Assembly: GCF_000004195.4 (NCBI RefSeq)
Contig: NC_030683.2
Location: forward strand, 88,809,410-88,873,409
Length of the DNA: 64,000 nucleotides
Reading direction: 5' to 3'
Source: Xenopus tropicalis
Taxonomy: Eukaryota > Chordata > Amphibia > Anura > Pipidae
Below the pieces are notes generated by a model. That model was given only the letters and a program-made list of their open reading frames with translations. It was not told the DNA's origin and made no database searches. This document shows, in pieces, positions 25,165-38,119 of the stretch. The position numbers and the translations under genes were made by a program. The stretch's first letter is position 1, and every line of letters begins with the position of its first letter.

Positions 25165-25300
25165 ATGTTATCAGATCACTTGAAAATTCAGGGACATGTC
25201 TAGTAAATCCAGCAAGAAGGGCTGCACTGATTGCAATTAAATATAAATGCAATCATTTATTAGACATGTTCCTGAATTTTCAAATGATCTGGTCATCCTA
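25165..25300. repeat. Imperfect fold-back element
   Basis: Inverted arms of about 42 bp (25165-25207 and 25256-25300) share gaaaattcagg and acatgtct cores with a few mismatches. The loop of about 50 bases contains a smaller inverted gattgca/tgcaatc pair. It is probably a MITE remnant next to the minisatellite. Confidence 0.65.
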
Positions 25301-27079
25301 GACTGATGAGTAAATGTACTGTATACTTACTGTACCATGCAGCGCACATATCTTACAGAAGACTAATGAGTCAATGTACTATTAGCTGCAATTCTACCAT
25401 TGGGGCAACATTGCACATTGTATACCATCTCTATCACCAATCTGCACTGTGACAGTTTGTCTTTGTATGAAACACATGTTGCAATGTACTGTTTGTTCTG
25501 TGTATTGGTTTCATTCTTCCTGTGCTCTGTTCTTGTTTATGTTCCCACACGTGTAAGGGCAAAAGAAGGGTTTTTTTATGCTTTTTCTCCCCAAGCTTGT
25601 TTGGATTTGTTTTTGCATTTGACTAGAATCACACAGTGACAGCTCCCCAGAGAAGCATTCTGTATGAGAGGAGAAGCAGCTTGCTTTGTTGATCTTTCCC
25701 AGGGGACCTAAAAGGCTGCAGACGATTTTCTTGGTGGGAGATCCCAGCATTCCAATGTTAAGGGGAGGTCAAGTCCACAAATTTAGGCCATACCCCACTA
25801 GATACCTGCAGAGCATATAGCTTCATGTCTGCTGAACAGCACTCAGTGTTAAAGTAAAAATATAGCTGGAGTACATGAGGTTTCACTATGACAGTGTTTT
25901 TAGCATTCATAAATCTTGACTTAAAAGCCCTCATGCCTTTTGTAGATGTTATGAAACCCATGTGCTGCTGTGAACAGGCTAAGGGGGAGCAGTCTTCTGT
26001 ATAATACATGTATCATTTAGTATTTCTTCTATGTGTTACGCCTGTTTAAAGACCTACTCACTGTTGTGTGTACTTAGACTGGAGGGAATATTGTGAATGA
26101 AGAGAGAGGCTACTAAAGTTGCCGACTGGCCAGTATATATGATGCTTTATGCCAATGTGGTTAACAGGGTAGAACACTAAAAAGATAGGCAGGCTGTTTT
26201 GGGAGGTATTTTTTACATAAAGGGAACATCCCTGGGACAGTACAACCAAGGTATTATAAATGGGTTGATATCAGTGCAGAGGTTTGGAGGTTTTGATATG
26301 TGGCTTATTTTTCAGGAACAATTGCTTTTTCAGCCATAGAAATATTGCTAAAATGATTAGGAATTTGGATAAATTTCATTGTGTCCTGGTGCATTCAGAC
26401 ATGAGCCTATGGGAATCATACAGGAATCACAGTGCATCCTAAAGCTGGATTAATTATTTATTTAAAGCTGCTATTGAATACTGTTATTTGAATAGCGCCA
26501 GAAAGGCACACAGCACTTTACCATTATTTAGATAAAAACAGGGTCTTACAAACAAGGGTTAGAGAATAAAAATAGAATCACATGACTTTTGGACCATTAG
26601 GGGGAATTAAATATGCTTCTTTAAACTCCTGATTATAGAGAAGAATCTGGTACAGTGGGGTAAGTAACATAAAGCAAACCAAAAACCATAGGGGCCAGGT
26701 CCTGGTAAGGATTCCACACTCTACTATTGCGCCCTTCTTCTTGCTGTCTGACTGCTTCTTCCAGTACTGTGAACAGGGTGTGGGACGCCGTTTTTCTAAA
26801 GGTAAGAATAAGAATAAATGGCATAACAGTCACATATAAAATTGGCCTCCTACAGATTGGCGTTATAGGTTACATATAGTGGAATGAGGGTTTTTAAAAA
26901 ATTAGTCATTTAAATGTAATTGTTATCAATTAAACTACACAAATAACAATACTTTCCTAATTTTTATAGATTAATAGGTTTTCCTCTACTCACAATATGT
27001 TAGGTATATTACTCCTATAGTTATAACACCTCTGTATCCTCCGTGGCCCCTGTGAGACATAGGCATACTTTTACACATA
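25301..27079. other. Intergenic
   Basis: A LINE-tail-like remnant (atagcgccagaaaggcacac) lies near 26490. No gene recognised. Confidence 0.5.
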
Positions 27080-27251
27080 GGGGCAGATTTATCAAAATAT
27101 GAGTTTCGAGTTTAAAGTGTATTTATCAATGGGTGAACGCTAGAATTCACCCATTGGTAAATACGCTTCTTCAAATCCCATAGGAATGAAGAGAACATGT
27201 GTGAGTTTTTGTGTATTGAGCTCTAAACTCACATTTTGATAAATCTGCCCC
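27080..27251. mobile_element. Small TIR MITE, GGGGCAGATTTATCAAAA family
   Basis: Ends GGGGCAGATTTATCAAAATA and inverse of GGGGCAGATTTATCAAAATG; ATA on both sides. The interior has inverted caatgggtgaa/ttcacccattg. 172 bp. Confidence 0.82.
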
Positions 27252-27689
27252 ATAGTATATGTAAAGATTATAATGTTCTTTGTATTGTACCTTTACAGAT
27301 GAGACTGTTATGATTTCATATTTACATACAGTGTAGAATATACCTTCAGGAAAGAATAGATTTGAAATATTATATATAGAGAGAGAAATGTTGTACATTA
27401 ATGAAGGGCAATTTTTTTAAAACAGCCACAAACAAGACATAATATATAGTATTATGTGTGTTATAGTGTTATAGTGTTATAGTATATAAGGCAAGTGCAG
27501 GTCTTAGAGCATTTAAGTATGAGCAGATAATGGATAATAATGAAGCACATTAAGAGATGTTTCATTATGTAATTTCCTATACTGCAGAAGATGCTATCAA
27601 GCACTGTGATCCAAATAATCATTTTGTACAATGATTTCCAGAACATCACAACATCTTATAAAATACTGAATTTTAAATTTACAGAATGC

Positions 27690-27870
27690 TTAAAGGGGAA
27701 CACCACCCAAATATTAAAAAAATAAAACCATCCATAATGAAAGAAAGGATCCTTCTGAAAAACATTCTCATATATGTTACTTGAATTGTTCAGTCATTTT
27801 AAATTTATTCGTAATTGCTCTTTAAAACAACATGTGTCTCTCTCTTGTTCTCAATAACCTTGATCAGGAG
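27690..27870. mobile_element. T2-type MITE, left part
   Basis: Starts TTAAAGGGGAACACCACCCA; the rest decays after ctctcttgttctcaataacc, where a GGCTAATGCC-family piece follows. Confidence 0.6.
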
Positions 27871-27887
27871 GAAATACTTCATGTGCC

Positions 27888-28013
27888 TGCTCCCTGGTTG
27901 ATGCAGTGGCTCCAGGTGCAAGCACAGGGATAGGCTGATGCCAGTGTAGGGGCTGATTCTCAACCTGCATTTATCTATTGCTGAGAATCAGCCTGTGTGG
28001 CATTAGCCTAATG
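27888..28013. mobile_element. GGCTAATGCC-family MITE, partial
   Basis: Only the right part is left: ctccaggtgcaagcacag, then ggctgattctcaacctgc, ending tggcattagcc. It abuts the end of a T2-like fragment on its left. Confidence 0.55.
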
Positions 28014-28999
28014 GTCCAAATACATTGCATTTAGCATGTAACTTTCTACTTGTACATTCATAAAACAATCAGTACATTTATAAATTGCTAATCTATATCG
28101 TGTTTGTGGGCAAAAACACAGCTTCAGGTACTTATTTCCGTGCCAGCTAATTTACGTAGGAAATAAGTTATTACTGACTGCAGGCTTTCATAGACTTTCC
28201 CAGAGGGGACTCAGATGCAAAAGGTGATTTATTATTTAAAGTAGGAATCATTACAGCTCTGACAATTGTTATCTAAATTGTGAATACTCCCATTGAATTT
28301 GCATGCAGGGATTCTGATGGGTGTTAGTACTCGCCATTGCAAAGGGGAGAAGTTTTCACCTACACAGAATTATCTATTTAGATTCCAAGAACCAGGATAC
28401 CTTGTGAGGGTATAGTTAAACTATGATGAAATTAAGGGGAAAGACAAACCTCTCAATGTCTATTCAATTTACCTCAATTATAATTGAGGTTATACATGGT
28501 AATAGGAGTTTTAGTCCCCCAACAGTATTGTCTGATAACTCTGCTGTCCTGCTCATTCAGTGATGCAAGAATAATATGGTACCTTGGAAATACAATGCTA
28601 ATATCATGTATAAGTCTTTGTTAGGCAATGAAACAGAAGTAATGTAATAGCTAAAGTTCTGAGTAACATCTAAAGTGTTGGAAAATCATATTTGTCTTTG
28701 TTTTTCTTTCCATGTTATTTCATGGAATGTGATTTACTTTAGCAGCAAGAAACTATTTTTATCATGTGAAATATTTCCCTTGGACATGTGCATGTAAATG
28801 TGTTTATCTTTATAAACTGAACAAACAGGCTGTGGTATCCTTACACATGGAGCGTAAGCTCTTTGGCTTTTCTGCCGGCTTGTGTTACCGACAGCTACAT
28901 AAAACAAACAGGTCGGGATAAGTAATAAGCCTTTTTTCACTTGAAATAAAACAGATGTGGCTTCTAAATGACCTTAAAACAAAGCCCTACTCCTGGCGT
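28014..28999. other. Intergenic
   Basis: Contains a perfect 20-bp palindrome acctcaattataattgaggt at 28471-28490. No gene seen. Confidence 0.55.
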
Positions 29000-29470
29000 G
29001 AATAGAGCCCATGGAAAACCTGTTGTCTGACACCCTTCTGCCCACCTGGCTGACAATCAAATTCTGCTGGGCTTTCTAAGGGATTTTGGGGGGCTTTGAA
29101 CCCTGAGATTAAGGTAATCCGTCTTTGCTGACTGCCACTGACCCTGCCTGGCTAGGATTTCTCCTGCTTCCCAGAAGTGTCTGGCTTTATTTTGTTTCCC
29201 ACTAGTGCAGGTGGGGGCATGTGAGGAAGTGGAGAGTTCCAGGCTGCTGCCTGCGTAATCCTTGGAACCTGACCTAGCTCCCCCTCTCCCAGTACCTGCC
29301 TCCTGGGAAGTCAGTGGGGGAGAACAAGTCAGTGGGTGGTCAGAGTGCAGAGTGGGAACAGCTTTTCCCAGTACATGTGCAACATGTGCTCAGCGGCTGT
29401 CACTGGTCTGGGAATGGGATGCAGTTCCGATATGTGCAGGGAAAGCCTCTAGGGTAGAAGCTTAACCCAC
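29000..29470. other. GC-richer single-copy block
   Basis: Noticeably richer in G+C than its flanks and free of recognisable repeats, with E-box-like CACCTG, CAGGTG and two ggaatg/gggaat motifs. It could be a regulatory element or an unrecognised exon, but I see no convincing frame; the 67-codon frame at 29262 has no family resemblance. Confidence 0.3.
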
Positions 29471-31635
29471 TCATGTTAGGAAAGCTGTGAAAAATCTAAA
29501 TTTTCTTTGTCATATAATCCATTTTATTGAACGCAACACACAATATTAGTTTCTACTAAATAATTTATAAAAAGTCTTCTAAATTACTGTACAAGTAGCA
29601 GGGGAGAACTAGACTTTGGTTATATAAATTCATAAAACTTAGGATAAATAATCACATATTGCAGTGTGATAATATTCATTAGTCAGTTACATTACATTGT
29701 GAATTGAATTGCGCACCTTTTGAACCAGTTTGAATATGGTCAGGGTTGTAAGTAGAGAAAGCAACCCTATGGCTGCATGAGGACCCAGAGGTATAAATGG
29801 CAATAAATGAGCAATCACATTATATATACTAGTTAAAGGACCTAGTAACATGTAGTTTGTTTCCTGCTTATACCATATATTACATTTGCTGTAAATTTAC
29901 TGTAAAACTGTCTGGTCGGTAGTCCTTCAGTTTTTGTTGAACTACAGTAACCAGCACCAGCAGGAGTTTACCTTCGACAAAAACTGAATAGCTGCAAGTT
30001 GGCAACACAAATATAAGGTGTGAGCACTTTTCTGTCTGAAAATACTATGTCGGTATATACAGGCATATCCATAAATCCAATATCCAGAGAGCTCGGGATT
30101 AAGGGAAGGCCATTTAGCAGCCAGGGCCCAACTCACCCCCATGGTAAATTCTGTGAGCTCTTTTCCGCCAGCTTTTTTTCTGGTGACTGTGGGAGTTGAA
30201 CGTGGATGTTTCTCCACCTGCAGAAAAATACACAGGTAGAGAGAACCCTACATGTAACCTGTAACTGAAGTAACTGAAGTTCAAAGGGGAAGAATTATAG
30301 GCGAATCTGTAGCAGTTAGTTGCAGGTGTCGTCAGAACATGACCGTGGGTCAAGTCTCAGTAAAGGCTTTCTCCGCTTGGGGAGAAGCATGCACTGACTC
30401 AATCACAATATATTTTATGTCATTACCCAAAGATATGATCTTATTTTACTGTGACAGCTTAGTAAGTACACAAATGTATACAAATGTTAATTCTGTCATT
30501 ATCTCAGAGGATGCACTGAATTCCACACCCATGCTAGCTGCTCACACCTTTCTATTCATAGCCCAGTTTACACACTAAACATCCCAGTCTTAAGAAGATA
30601 TTGTTGAGTGTATACATAACAGTTCTTATTTCCACCTGCCACAGGCCGAAAGGAAAGTAACGTCGCTTTGTTCTGGGCCATTAGGTGGCCGGCATCACTG
30701 GACTCCATGCGCACTGCTTCTTTTCTTTGCTATTATGGCAGCAATCACTCATGAATAAATGTAAATATGGACATTCAAACAGCTCTCTGTTTTGAATAAA
30801 CTATCATTCAGTGGCTATTATAGGACTATAACATGAAAAGGCTGCTGTTACCCTCCCACAACACAGGAGTCAAGCCACATAAATACATCTTTTTTTTACA
30901 TCATCAGTTTTGGCTATAGTAAAACCAAGATCTGAGCAACCTTGAAATCTATACCATATGCATCAGCCCAAGTATTGGCCACCTTTGGAGTCCTGCAGTA
31001 GGTTAGGTGTCCACACTGCAATACGGGTATTGGGCAGGTAGTGGGCACTTAGAGTGTGGGTAGGGTGCAGCTCACAAGTCAGGACTGGTGATGCATTTTG
31101 TTCTATTCTTTCAAAACAGCTTATCATAATTCCTTCAGGCAATCAACCCATCTTCAGGCATTTCCATATATTACTATGGGTAACAAAGTAGCAGGTTGGG
31201 TTATGGGTATGACTATTGTGGGTCAGAGAGAGTGGATCAAGGCAGGTAGAAATGCAGGCTATATTTTCCATTGCAGACAGTGGGTCCTGAGTGTCCACCC
31301 TATTACTTGCAGGCCTTAAGTTGGTGTTGGTTAAGTTCCATCCCCCCACGTAATGTGTTCGTACATAAAAGTATAATACTTGTGCCAATGCCATTATGTC
31401 TCTTGCCAATTGCTTTTCAATCAGTGGCTAAAGATGACTCTTTAAGAAATGGTATATGTTGCCCTTGTACAGAATTGTAATACATTTCTTGGCTGTATAT
31501 GGGTACTAGGTTCCATAATTTGATGGATCAGGAAATATATGAAATAGCCCATTTTTCATCATACTGGGGAAAACTCTAAGATAGTTACAAAAGTTTATTA
31601 GGAAACATTTTCCTGCCTGTCAAAAATGACTTATT
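29471..31635. other. Intergenic
   Basis: A TACAGGTATGGGA-family remnant lies at about 30058-30115. Otherwise no recognised feature. Confidence 0.5.
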
Positions 31636-32024
31636 GTATGTATGTATGTATAACTTTATTTATAAAGCGCCACAAGGGTACGCAGCGCTGTACAATCTTA
31701 CAGAATACAAAATTACACACAGGGAGGACAAGTGATATAATAAATAAATACAATAAATATATATATATATAAGTGCCATGTGGTATGAGACACAGTAGGA
31801 AGGAGGTCCCTGCCCCATAGAGCTTACAATCTAAGTGGTTGGGTAACATACAGGCACAAAGCGGAAGGTAAGAGTGCATCAGGTATGGGCATTTGCCCTT
31901 AAGCGCAGGACTGGGCAAAATAATGTCTTAGTGCTCCAGAAGGTAACAGCTGAGCTTTTTCTTAAAGAGAGTGGGTGAGTTTTCCCTACGGAGGGATTCA
32001 GGGATAGAGTTCCAGAGGTAAGGA

Positions 32025-33033
32025 CAGGGCCGCCATCAGGGGGGCACAGGGGGTACAGCCGTCCCGGGCCCGGACAATTTTAATCTTAAAAGGGGGCCCG
32101 GCTGTGCTCAAGTTTTCTTAATAGCTCGGGCCCCCTTAAATTAATTCCGGGCCCCCTTAAATTTATTCCGGGCCCCTGTCATCGGTGGTCAGCGGGTGAT
32201 CCTATTGGTCGCGCCCCGTGCGTACATGAACGTCAGTACGCACAGGGCGCAACCTTATAAAAGGGCCTGTCTTCTGCCGGCACTCAGAAGTGCAGAGGCT
32301 TCGCCAAGGAGGAACGCGAAGACGCCGCTGAAGACTCCGCTGGCTGTGCTGTTCCGTTCCGTTCCGTGCTGTGCTGGCTACCAATGTACTTGGGGAGGGG
32401 GCCCTGCTGGCTACCAATGTACTTGGGGAGGGGGCCCTGCTGGCTACCAATGTACTTGGGGAGGGGGCCCTGCTGGTTACCAATGTACTTGGGGGGGGGG
32501 CTGCTGGCTACCAATGTACTTGGGGGGCGCCCTGCTGGCTACCAATGTACTATGGGGGGGGGCACTGCTGGCTACCAATGTACTGGGGGGCACTGCTGGC
32601 TACCAATGTACTAGGGGGGCCCTGCTGGCTACCAATGTACTTAGGGGGGGCCTGCTGGCTACCAATGTACTTGGGGGGGCCCTGCTGGCTACCAATGTAC
32701 TAGGGGGGGGCACTGCTGGCTACCAATGTACTGGGGGGCACTGCTGGCTACCAATGTACTTGGGGGGGCCTGCTGGCTACCAATGTACTTGGGGGGGGCT
32801 GCTGGCTACCAATGTACTGGGGGGCCCTGCTGACTACCAATGTACTGGGGGGCCCTGCTGGCTACCAATGTACTGGGGGGGGGCACTGCTGGCTACCAAT
32901 GTACTGGGGGGGGCACTGCTGGCTACCATGTATTGGGGGGGGGGCCTGCTGGCTGTGAGTCTTTTGTACTGGTGGGAGGGGGGCCCAGAAAATTTTCTTG
33001 TGAGGGGCCCCGTGATTTCTGATGGCGGCCCTG
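32025..33033. mobile_element. Non-autonomous hAT element, 1009 bp, carrying a minisatellite
   Basis: The ends are CAGGGCCGCCATCAG and its inverse CTGATGGCGGCCCTG, flanked by an exact 8-bp duplication GGTAAGGA (32017-32024, 33034-33041), which is diagnostic of hAT. There is no transposase. The left part is GC-rich with TATAAAAGGG near 32255; the right part is a 19-unit tandem array. It interrupts an older LINE-like repeat. Long open frames through the array are artefacts of the repeat. Confidence 0.88.
32366..32955 (+). repeat. G-tract minisatellite, about 19 units of 28-33 bp
   Basis: The unit is ctgctggctaccaatgtact followed by a run of 6-10 G and often CC. About 19 copies are visible. The constant half is nearly invariant while the G run varies in length, as expected of replication slippage. 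Because unit length varies, the 280-codon open frame across it changes phase and is not a gene. Confidence 0.93.
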
Positions 33034-33899
33034 GGTAAGGAGCAGCGAGATAGAAAGGTTTAAGACGAGAGAACGCAGTGGGTGTGTATGGTGTAAAAAG
33101 TCAGAGGCTCTGAGAGGAGCAGAGGAGACGACCAGGAACGTGCAAGGAGACCAGTGAAGAAATGTAGTGAGGAGCAGAGGAGTGAAGGGCTTTGAATGTT
33201 AGTAGAAGGATTTTGTAAGCTATCCTTTGCTTAACAGACAACCATGCAAGAGAGTTTTTTTGTCACATTAAAGAAAATTTTGTAAAGCTAGCGTTACATG
33301 CCCAGATTTGGTCAAGCAGTTTGGACAATTTCAGTCATAATGCTTGGCTATCAGGACATTTATGGCAAATAACAGATAACCCTAGCAAATAGGAAATTAT
33401 CCCTCCTATGAATATATATGTAAAAACAAGAAGGGTAGGGTTCAAGCTGCACAGTTCCTTTAGGACCATGTTAGAAGTGAGTTTTAGTTAATACTGTAAT
33501 ATACTGATTCCCCATTGTAGCCTAATATTCACTGCAGCTCATTTTACTATCACTATTATTTATGACTATAACAAATATATTTTCCCACAGCAGCAACATG
33601 TCTTGGGATCGCAATGTGCCAATCTCTCTGTAATGGCTTTATGAAAATGTGACCTACTAAGTGTAGTGTATAAAATGTTTACTGTTTTGGCTGCCAGCCT
33701 GGGCTTAATGATCCCCTTGCCTCTCACAATAAAAATTTCTGGCCTTAAAAATATCACAAAATAGAGGCTTATGATTCATTTCCACTGCCAGAGATGCTGC
33801 TCTGCAGATAAATATGAACTACAACTCCCAGCAGGCCCTTCCCCATCAGCCCTTAGCCTCAAGTTATCCTTTGCTGAATATAACACAATAAATAGACAA

Positions 33900-33990
33900 T
33901 ATTATTATTAACATTTATTTATAAAGTGCCAACATATTCCGCAGCGCTGTACAATAAGTTGGTAGCAGGGTAATGATATAAATGTTGGGG
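33900..33990 (-). mobile_element. LINE 3' tail fragment
   Basis: ttatttataaagtgccaaca then ttccgcagcgctgtacaata is the inverse of the usual L2-type 3' tail (gcgctatataaataa). Short. Confidence 0.55.
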
Positions 33991-35288
33991 GGAGGTCCAT
34001 ACATGCAACATTTGCTTATGTGGAAACAAGTTTCAAGCTTGAAATACCCAGGGCACAGCAATGCCCTGTTAATATGTGTCTTTAAAAAGGCCTAACATAA
34101 CTGGATTCATTAGTATAAAGTTACCCTAGTGTTTTAGGTCTAGGAATGATCACTTTGGGTAGTGATGGTTCTCAGATTGGAGAGGTTTTACTACCACCTA
34201 GTGTCACTTAACTAGTAGTGCAATATTGTCACAAGTTCGTTAAAACCAACTCTATTAATGTAATTTTAAACTGGCAGAAAGTCCCTTATTGAATTTCAAT
34301 ACCAAACAATTATTGAAACTATATTTTCAAAATAATAAATAAATATAATTTAAATATAATCAATGACATTCAAAAAAATTACATAAAAAATAGAGACAAA
34401 AATATATATATTCAAATAAATACTAATCTGAACAGCTCGGGTAGCATTTCTGGCTTGCAGAGTCCTAAGTTAAATTTTAGCTTTGGGCACTATCTGCAAA
34501 GTACTCCGGTTTCTTCCCGCATTCCAAATATATACAGTCAGGTTTGCTGGATGCCATGTTTGGATCCCTGGCACTGATTTCCAAGCAGGAGTGTGTGGAC
34601 TGGTAAGCTGCATGGTCTTGGCTCTCAATGTGCGTGCTTCAGGTCATTGAAAATGATCAGCACCAGATCTGGGGCCAGAAATGACACAGCCAAACACTAC
34701 AATTTTTACTATGGAGTAGAGGGGAACAGGGCAGTTTTCAGGAGCCACTTTGTTGCAGTTGGGAAGGAAAGCTATGGAGAGACCCTACTGGCTAAATAGT
34801 GATTGGGTAGGGGTGGAGTTATTTCCCATTTAAGACTCTTTACTATGTGTGTGCAAACTACTAAGCACAAAACGAGGGCAAATGTATAGCATCATCATTT
34901 CCCTTGCACCTACTCCTTGTATCTCAAACTTATTTTACTTGAAACCTATACTTTATGCCTGCTATTAAACGGACATAAATTGCAGGGTTCTGTCACTCAT
35001 TGTTCCACTGAAACTGCATGCCATTTGAGGGTGTGTAGGAAAACACCTATTTTATATGCTGTCCAAGTGATGGCCATAAAGATACAGGTGCAAGTTGTAA
35101 TATAATGTAGTTATAAATTGGAGCTCCTGTAATTTAGCATCTCTTGCACCTGCTGTGCATCTATGCTATAACATGGCTTTCAGTTAGTAGTGCATAAAAA
35201 TTTTGCACCAGCTTGTAGTGGTTGAAACACTGCATGGTGGAAAAAATTGTGGTAAATTCAGTGTCCTTTCCTGGAGCTGCTACGCATA
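33991..35288. other. Intergenic
   Basis: AT-rich; a small L2-like remnant (ctatctgcaaagtactccgg) at 34489-34560. No gene seen. Confidence 0.5.
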
Positions 35289-35649
35289 GGGGCAGATTTA
35301 CTAATCCACGAATCCGAACCCCGAAAGGGAAAAATTCGTATTGGTAACGAAAATTTTGCGAATTTTTCATCGCCGTCGAGATTTTTCGTTTTTGTCACAA
35401 CTTTTTCGTCGCCGCCGCGACTTTATCGTATTTTGCGTGACTTTTTTGTCGCTGTCGTGATTTTTTCGGATTGAGCAATAGTAAACGGCGGAAAAAACAA
35501 TTCAATTTTTTCACGACAGCGACGAAAAAGTCGCGGGACATACGAAAAAGTCGGGACGGTGACGAAAAAGTCGCAAAAATACCGATCAATATGAAAAAAT
35601 GCATTCGGACGCTTTCGTGGATTCGTTCGTGGATTAGTAAATCTGCCCC
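35289..35649. mobile_element. TIR MITE with perfect 24-bp ends
   Basis: Starts GGGGCAGATTTACTAATCCA with cgaa following, and ends with the exact inverse (24 bp identical). ATA flanks both sides. The interior has many cgacgaaaaagtcgc-type repeats. Same family as 18316. Confidence 0.87.
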
Positions 35650-38119
35650 ATAGTGTATACCCCATACACACAGTTGCACTCCTTGCACTGACCGGTTAGG
35701 GTGTCAACTCCCAGCAGGCAACTCCCGCCAGGCAGTAAAATAAATATTGCCTTTAATTATTCTACTTCTTGTGGATAGTAGACAGAGGGTTAAATGATGG
35801 GTCACCTGGAATATGTCAGCAATAGATTAAGTAGATGGATGAAGCAACAAGTATTTCATCAAACAATGACCTTTGTTTATTCACTCGAGGTATATGGCAT
35901 CTGGTAGTATCAATACACATCACATTTTATATTTTTGTATATCAAGCACAGTTTTGAATACCTTCACAGTCTCTATATGATATCAGCCTTGACTCACACT
36001 TGGTATCTATACCTTCAGAGGTGAATCCCCAGGATAATCTGGCTTCACAGTAGCCCCTTGCTGCAGGAATCTCACACACTGTGTCCCTGAGCTCAACCAC
36101 TTGAATCCCTAAGCTGGCAGCCTTTACACCATAGGATTCTAACCCTCTGTTTTTCATGGAGGAGCATTGAGCTGCTCATACTATCTCTCCGGTGCCTGTC
36201 TTTCACTCCTGGAGTGACTATAACAGAATTTAGCTAACTCTAAATTTTCTAATCTTGTAACACCTCTCAATGAGCTGAGGTCCCAGGAAATACTTTTAGC
36301 ACATATACCTGCTTCCTTTTATATATAAGTCAACTGCCACCTATTGGGCATTCATACAGAGGAAGCTTACTTTTAGCCCGGGAAGGGAACTGGTTTACAC
36401 ACAGGGAACTTAGGACCCTTTTAGGTGTCCAAACCTAAAGAAAACTACCTGACTGGAAAACATAGAATTATCGGGGTTACTACACTGGTTTATTTGCATA
36501 CTTACCAACTTCCAGATTTTCACGGAATAGTCCCTCTTTTAACAGCTCAACCCGCAGTACCGGATTCTTACCAAAAAGTCTTTCACTTTGATCCCCTGCA
36601 CTGAACGCTAAAAAAGATACAAATTTAATTAAAAAGTAGAGAGCCCAGAAATCTTAACAAGCTTCACCTGCACTTAGATACAATGTTTCTCACACTTAAC
36701 TAAAAAGTAGCTTTTGGCAGAGAGCCCAGAAAGTTAACAAGCCACACCTGCACTGAGATACAGTTGTAACTAATAAGCTAAACAAGTCTCTTGGGGGAAC
36801 TGAGACCTGCAGGGCAATTTCACCTGCATTAACAAAACTGTAATAACACATAAAACAAGACCCCAAAACCCCCAGAAATATGTTCAAACTTTAAATAACT
36901 TGCCAAATATAGTAAAATGGGAGTGGCATTTAGGGGATGTGGCCGCAAAAATGCACGTGCCATTTCTTTTTGTCCCTTTTTCCATTTTTCAAATGTTGGG
37001 AGATATGTTATTGTATGGAATTCTCTTTATTTATACAGATTCAGATCATGTCTAGCCTGCAGCCCTTCTGCTGCCAGGGCCATTTTCTGAAGTGGTGCTA
37101 GCTAAGGCAAGGCAAAATAAAGAAGTAGCTTGCTACTGGATCTGATAAAGTTTACAGACTCACACTTTCCTCAGTGTGTCACTGTGCAGACACCCGGTCC
37201 CTAGGTAATCAGCCACAAAAAAAGAACAAAAAAAGAGTCAAACTGCAATCCTTTATCCTGGTAAAAACACATGTTTTTGCCTCATCAAACCATAAAGTGC
37301 TAGGTTAAACAGACCAGCCTGTACCCCTTCACCCTCAGGGGTGGTATCCTTCATACCATAGGTGTATTTCTTAAAGACACATAGTTATTATTTAGTGTGT
37401 CCATTTTTCCAGCCACATAGTCCCTAATGTGACAAGATAAAGTCCACATTGTAACCATGATAACTCCAAAATAATCTCTTGGAATAAATTATACAATACA
37501 GTCCATAAAGGTTAATCATACCTCATATGAGCAGCCCCTGCTAAACAGCCCACCAGTATATTATAGAACACTTACAACTGCTACTTTATATTCAGATACA
37601 TTCTTATACTCACTAGTCCCCTGGACATGAAATTCTGCAACCTACCAACAGCAGAAGATGACAAGAGATCCATACAAAGATTATTTGTAGAATATGAATT
37701 TCACCTGTTCATTTAAACCTTTCAGCTGAACTCTATCAACCTAATTTATTTCATTTCACTTTGAAACAGAAGGTTCTTCCTGTTTACAAATTTTGACATC
37801 CGTTTCGCTAAATAATCCGCCAGTGGCGAAACGTGAAAATTCATGCCTGGCAAATTATTTTGCCCATCACTTTTCCTTATTGCTAATATTTGTTCTTTGA
37901 TTCTTTCCTTTACTGACTTTAAGTTTCACTTAAATATGCCTTACCACATGGACATTTTCAATAATAGTCTAGTTGAACAAGTACCATATACTTTCAGCAG
38001 AATTTTCCCCTGCTCTCTCGAGTGATCATTTTTAGTGGAAGTTATGCCCCTTTGATCTAATACAAAACTCTCTGCTACCCTCTGTTGGCAAAATATACTC
38101 GCTGCACCCCAATAACACT
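35650..38119. other. Intergenic
   Basis: Holds the duplicated segment at 36625 and an inverted cgtttcgc/gcgaaacg pair at 37801-37832, probably a MITE remnant. No gene seen. Confidence 0.5.
36625..36775 (+). repeat. Direct duplication of a 55-60 bp segment
   Basis: agagcccagaaatcttaaca at 36640 and agagcccagaaagttaacaa at 36721 head two diverged copies, both followed by cacctgcact-agatac. Confidence 0.7.

Larger units (their letters stand above)
31636..33250 (-). mobile_element. LINE-like dispersed repeat split by the hAT element
   Basis: The left part (31636-32024) has tatttataaagcgccacaag, cagcgctgtacaat and cagagcttacaatct-like sequence (ccccatagagcttacaatct); the right part (33034-33250) is cagaggagtgaagggctttg. 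It runs in reverse relative to a LINE 3' tail. The hAT at 32025-33033 separates the parts. Class uncertain. Confidence 0.45.

Noticed and set aside
24297..25252. Series of minus-strand frames with SLWGLLSHPYAA-like repeats
   Set aside because: They arise from the 60-bp minisatellite, whose unit is a multiple of three.
32196..33038. 280-codon open frame, longest non-perm1, non-LINE frame in the window
   Set aside because: It runs through the G-tract minisatellite of a hAT element; the peptide only repeats the unit in changing phases.
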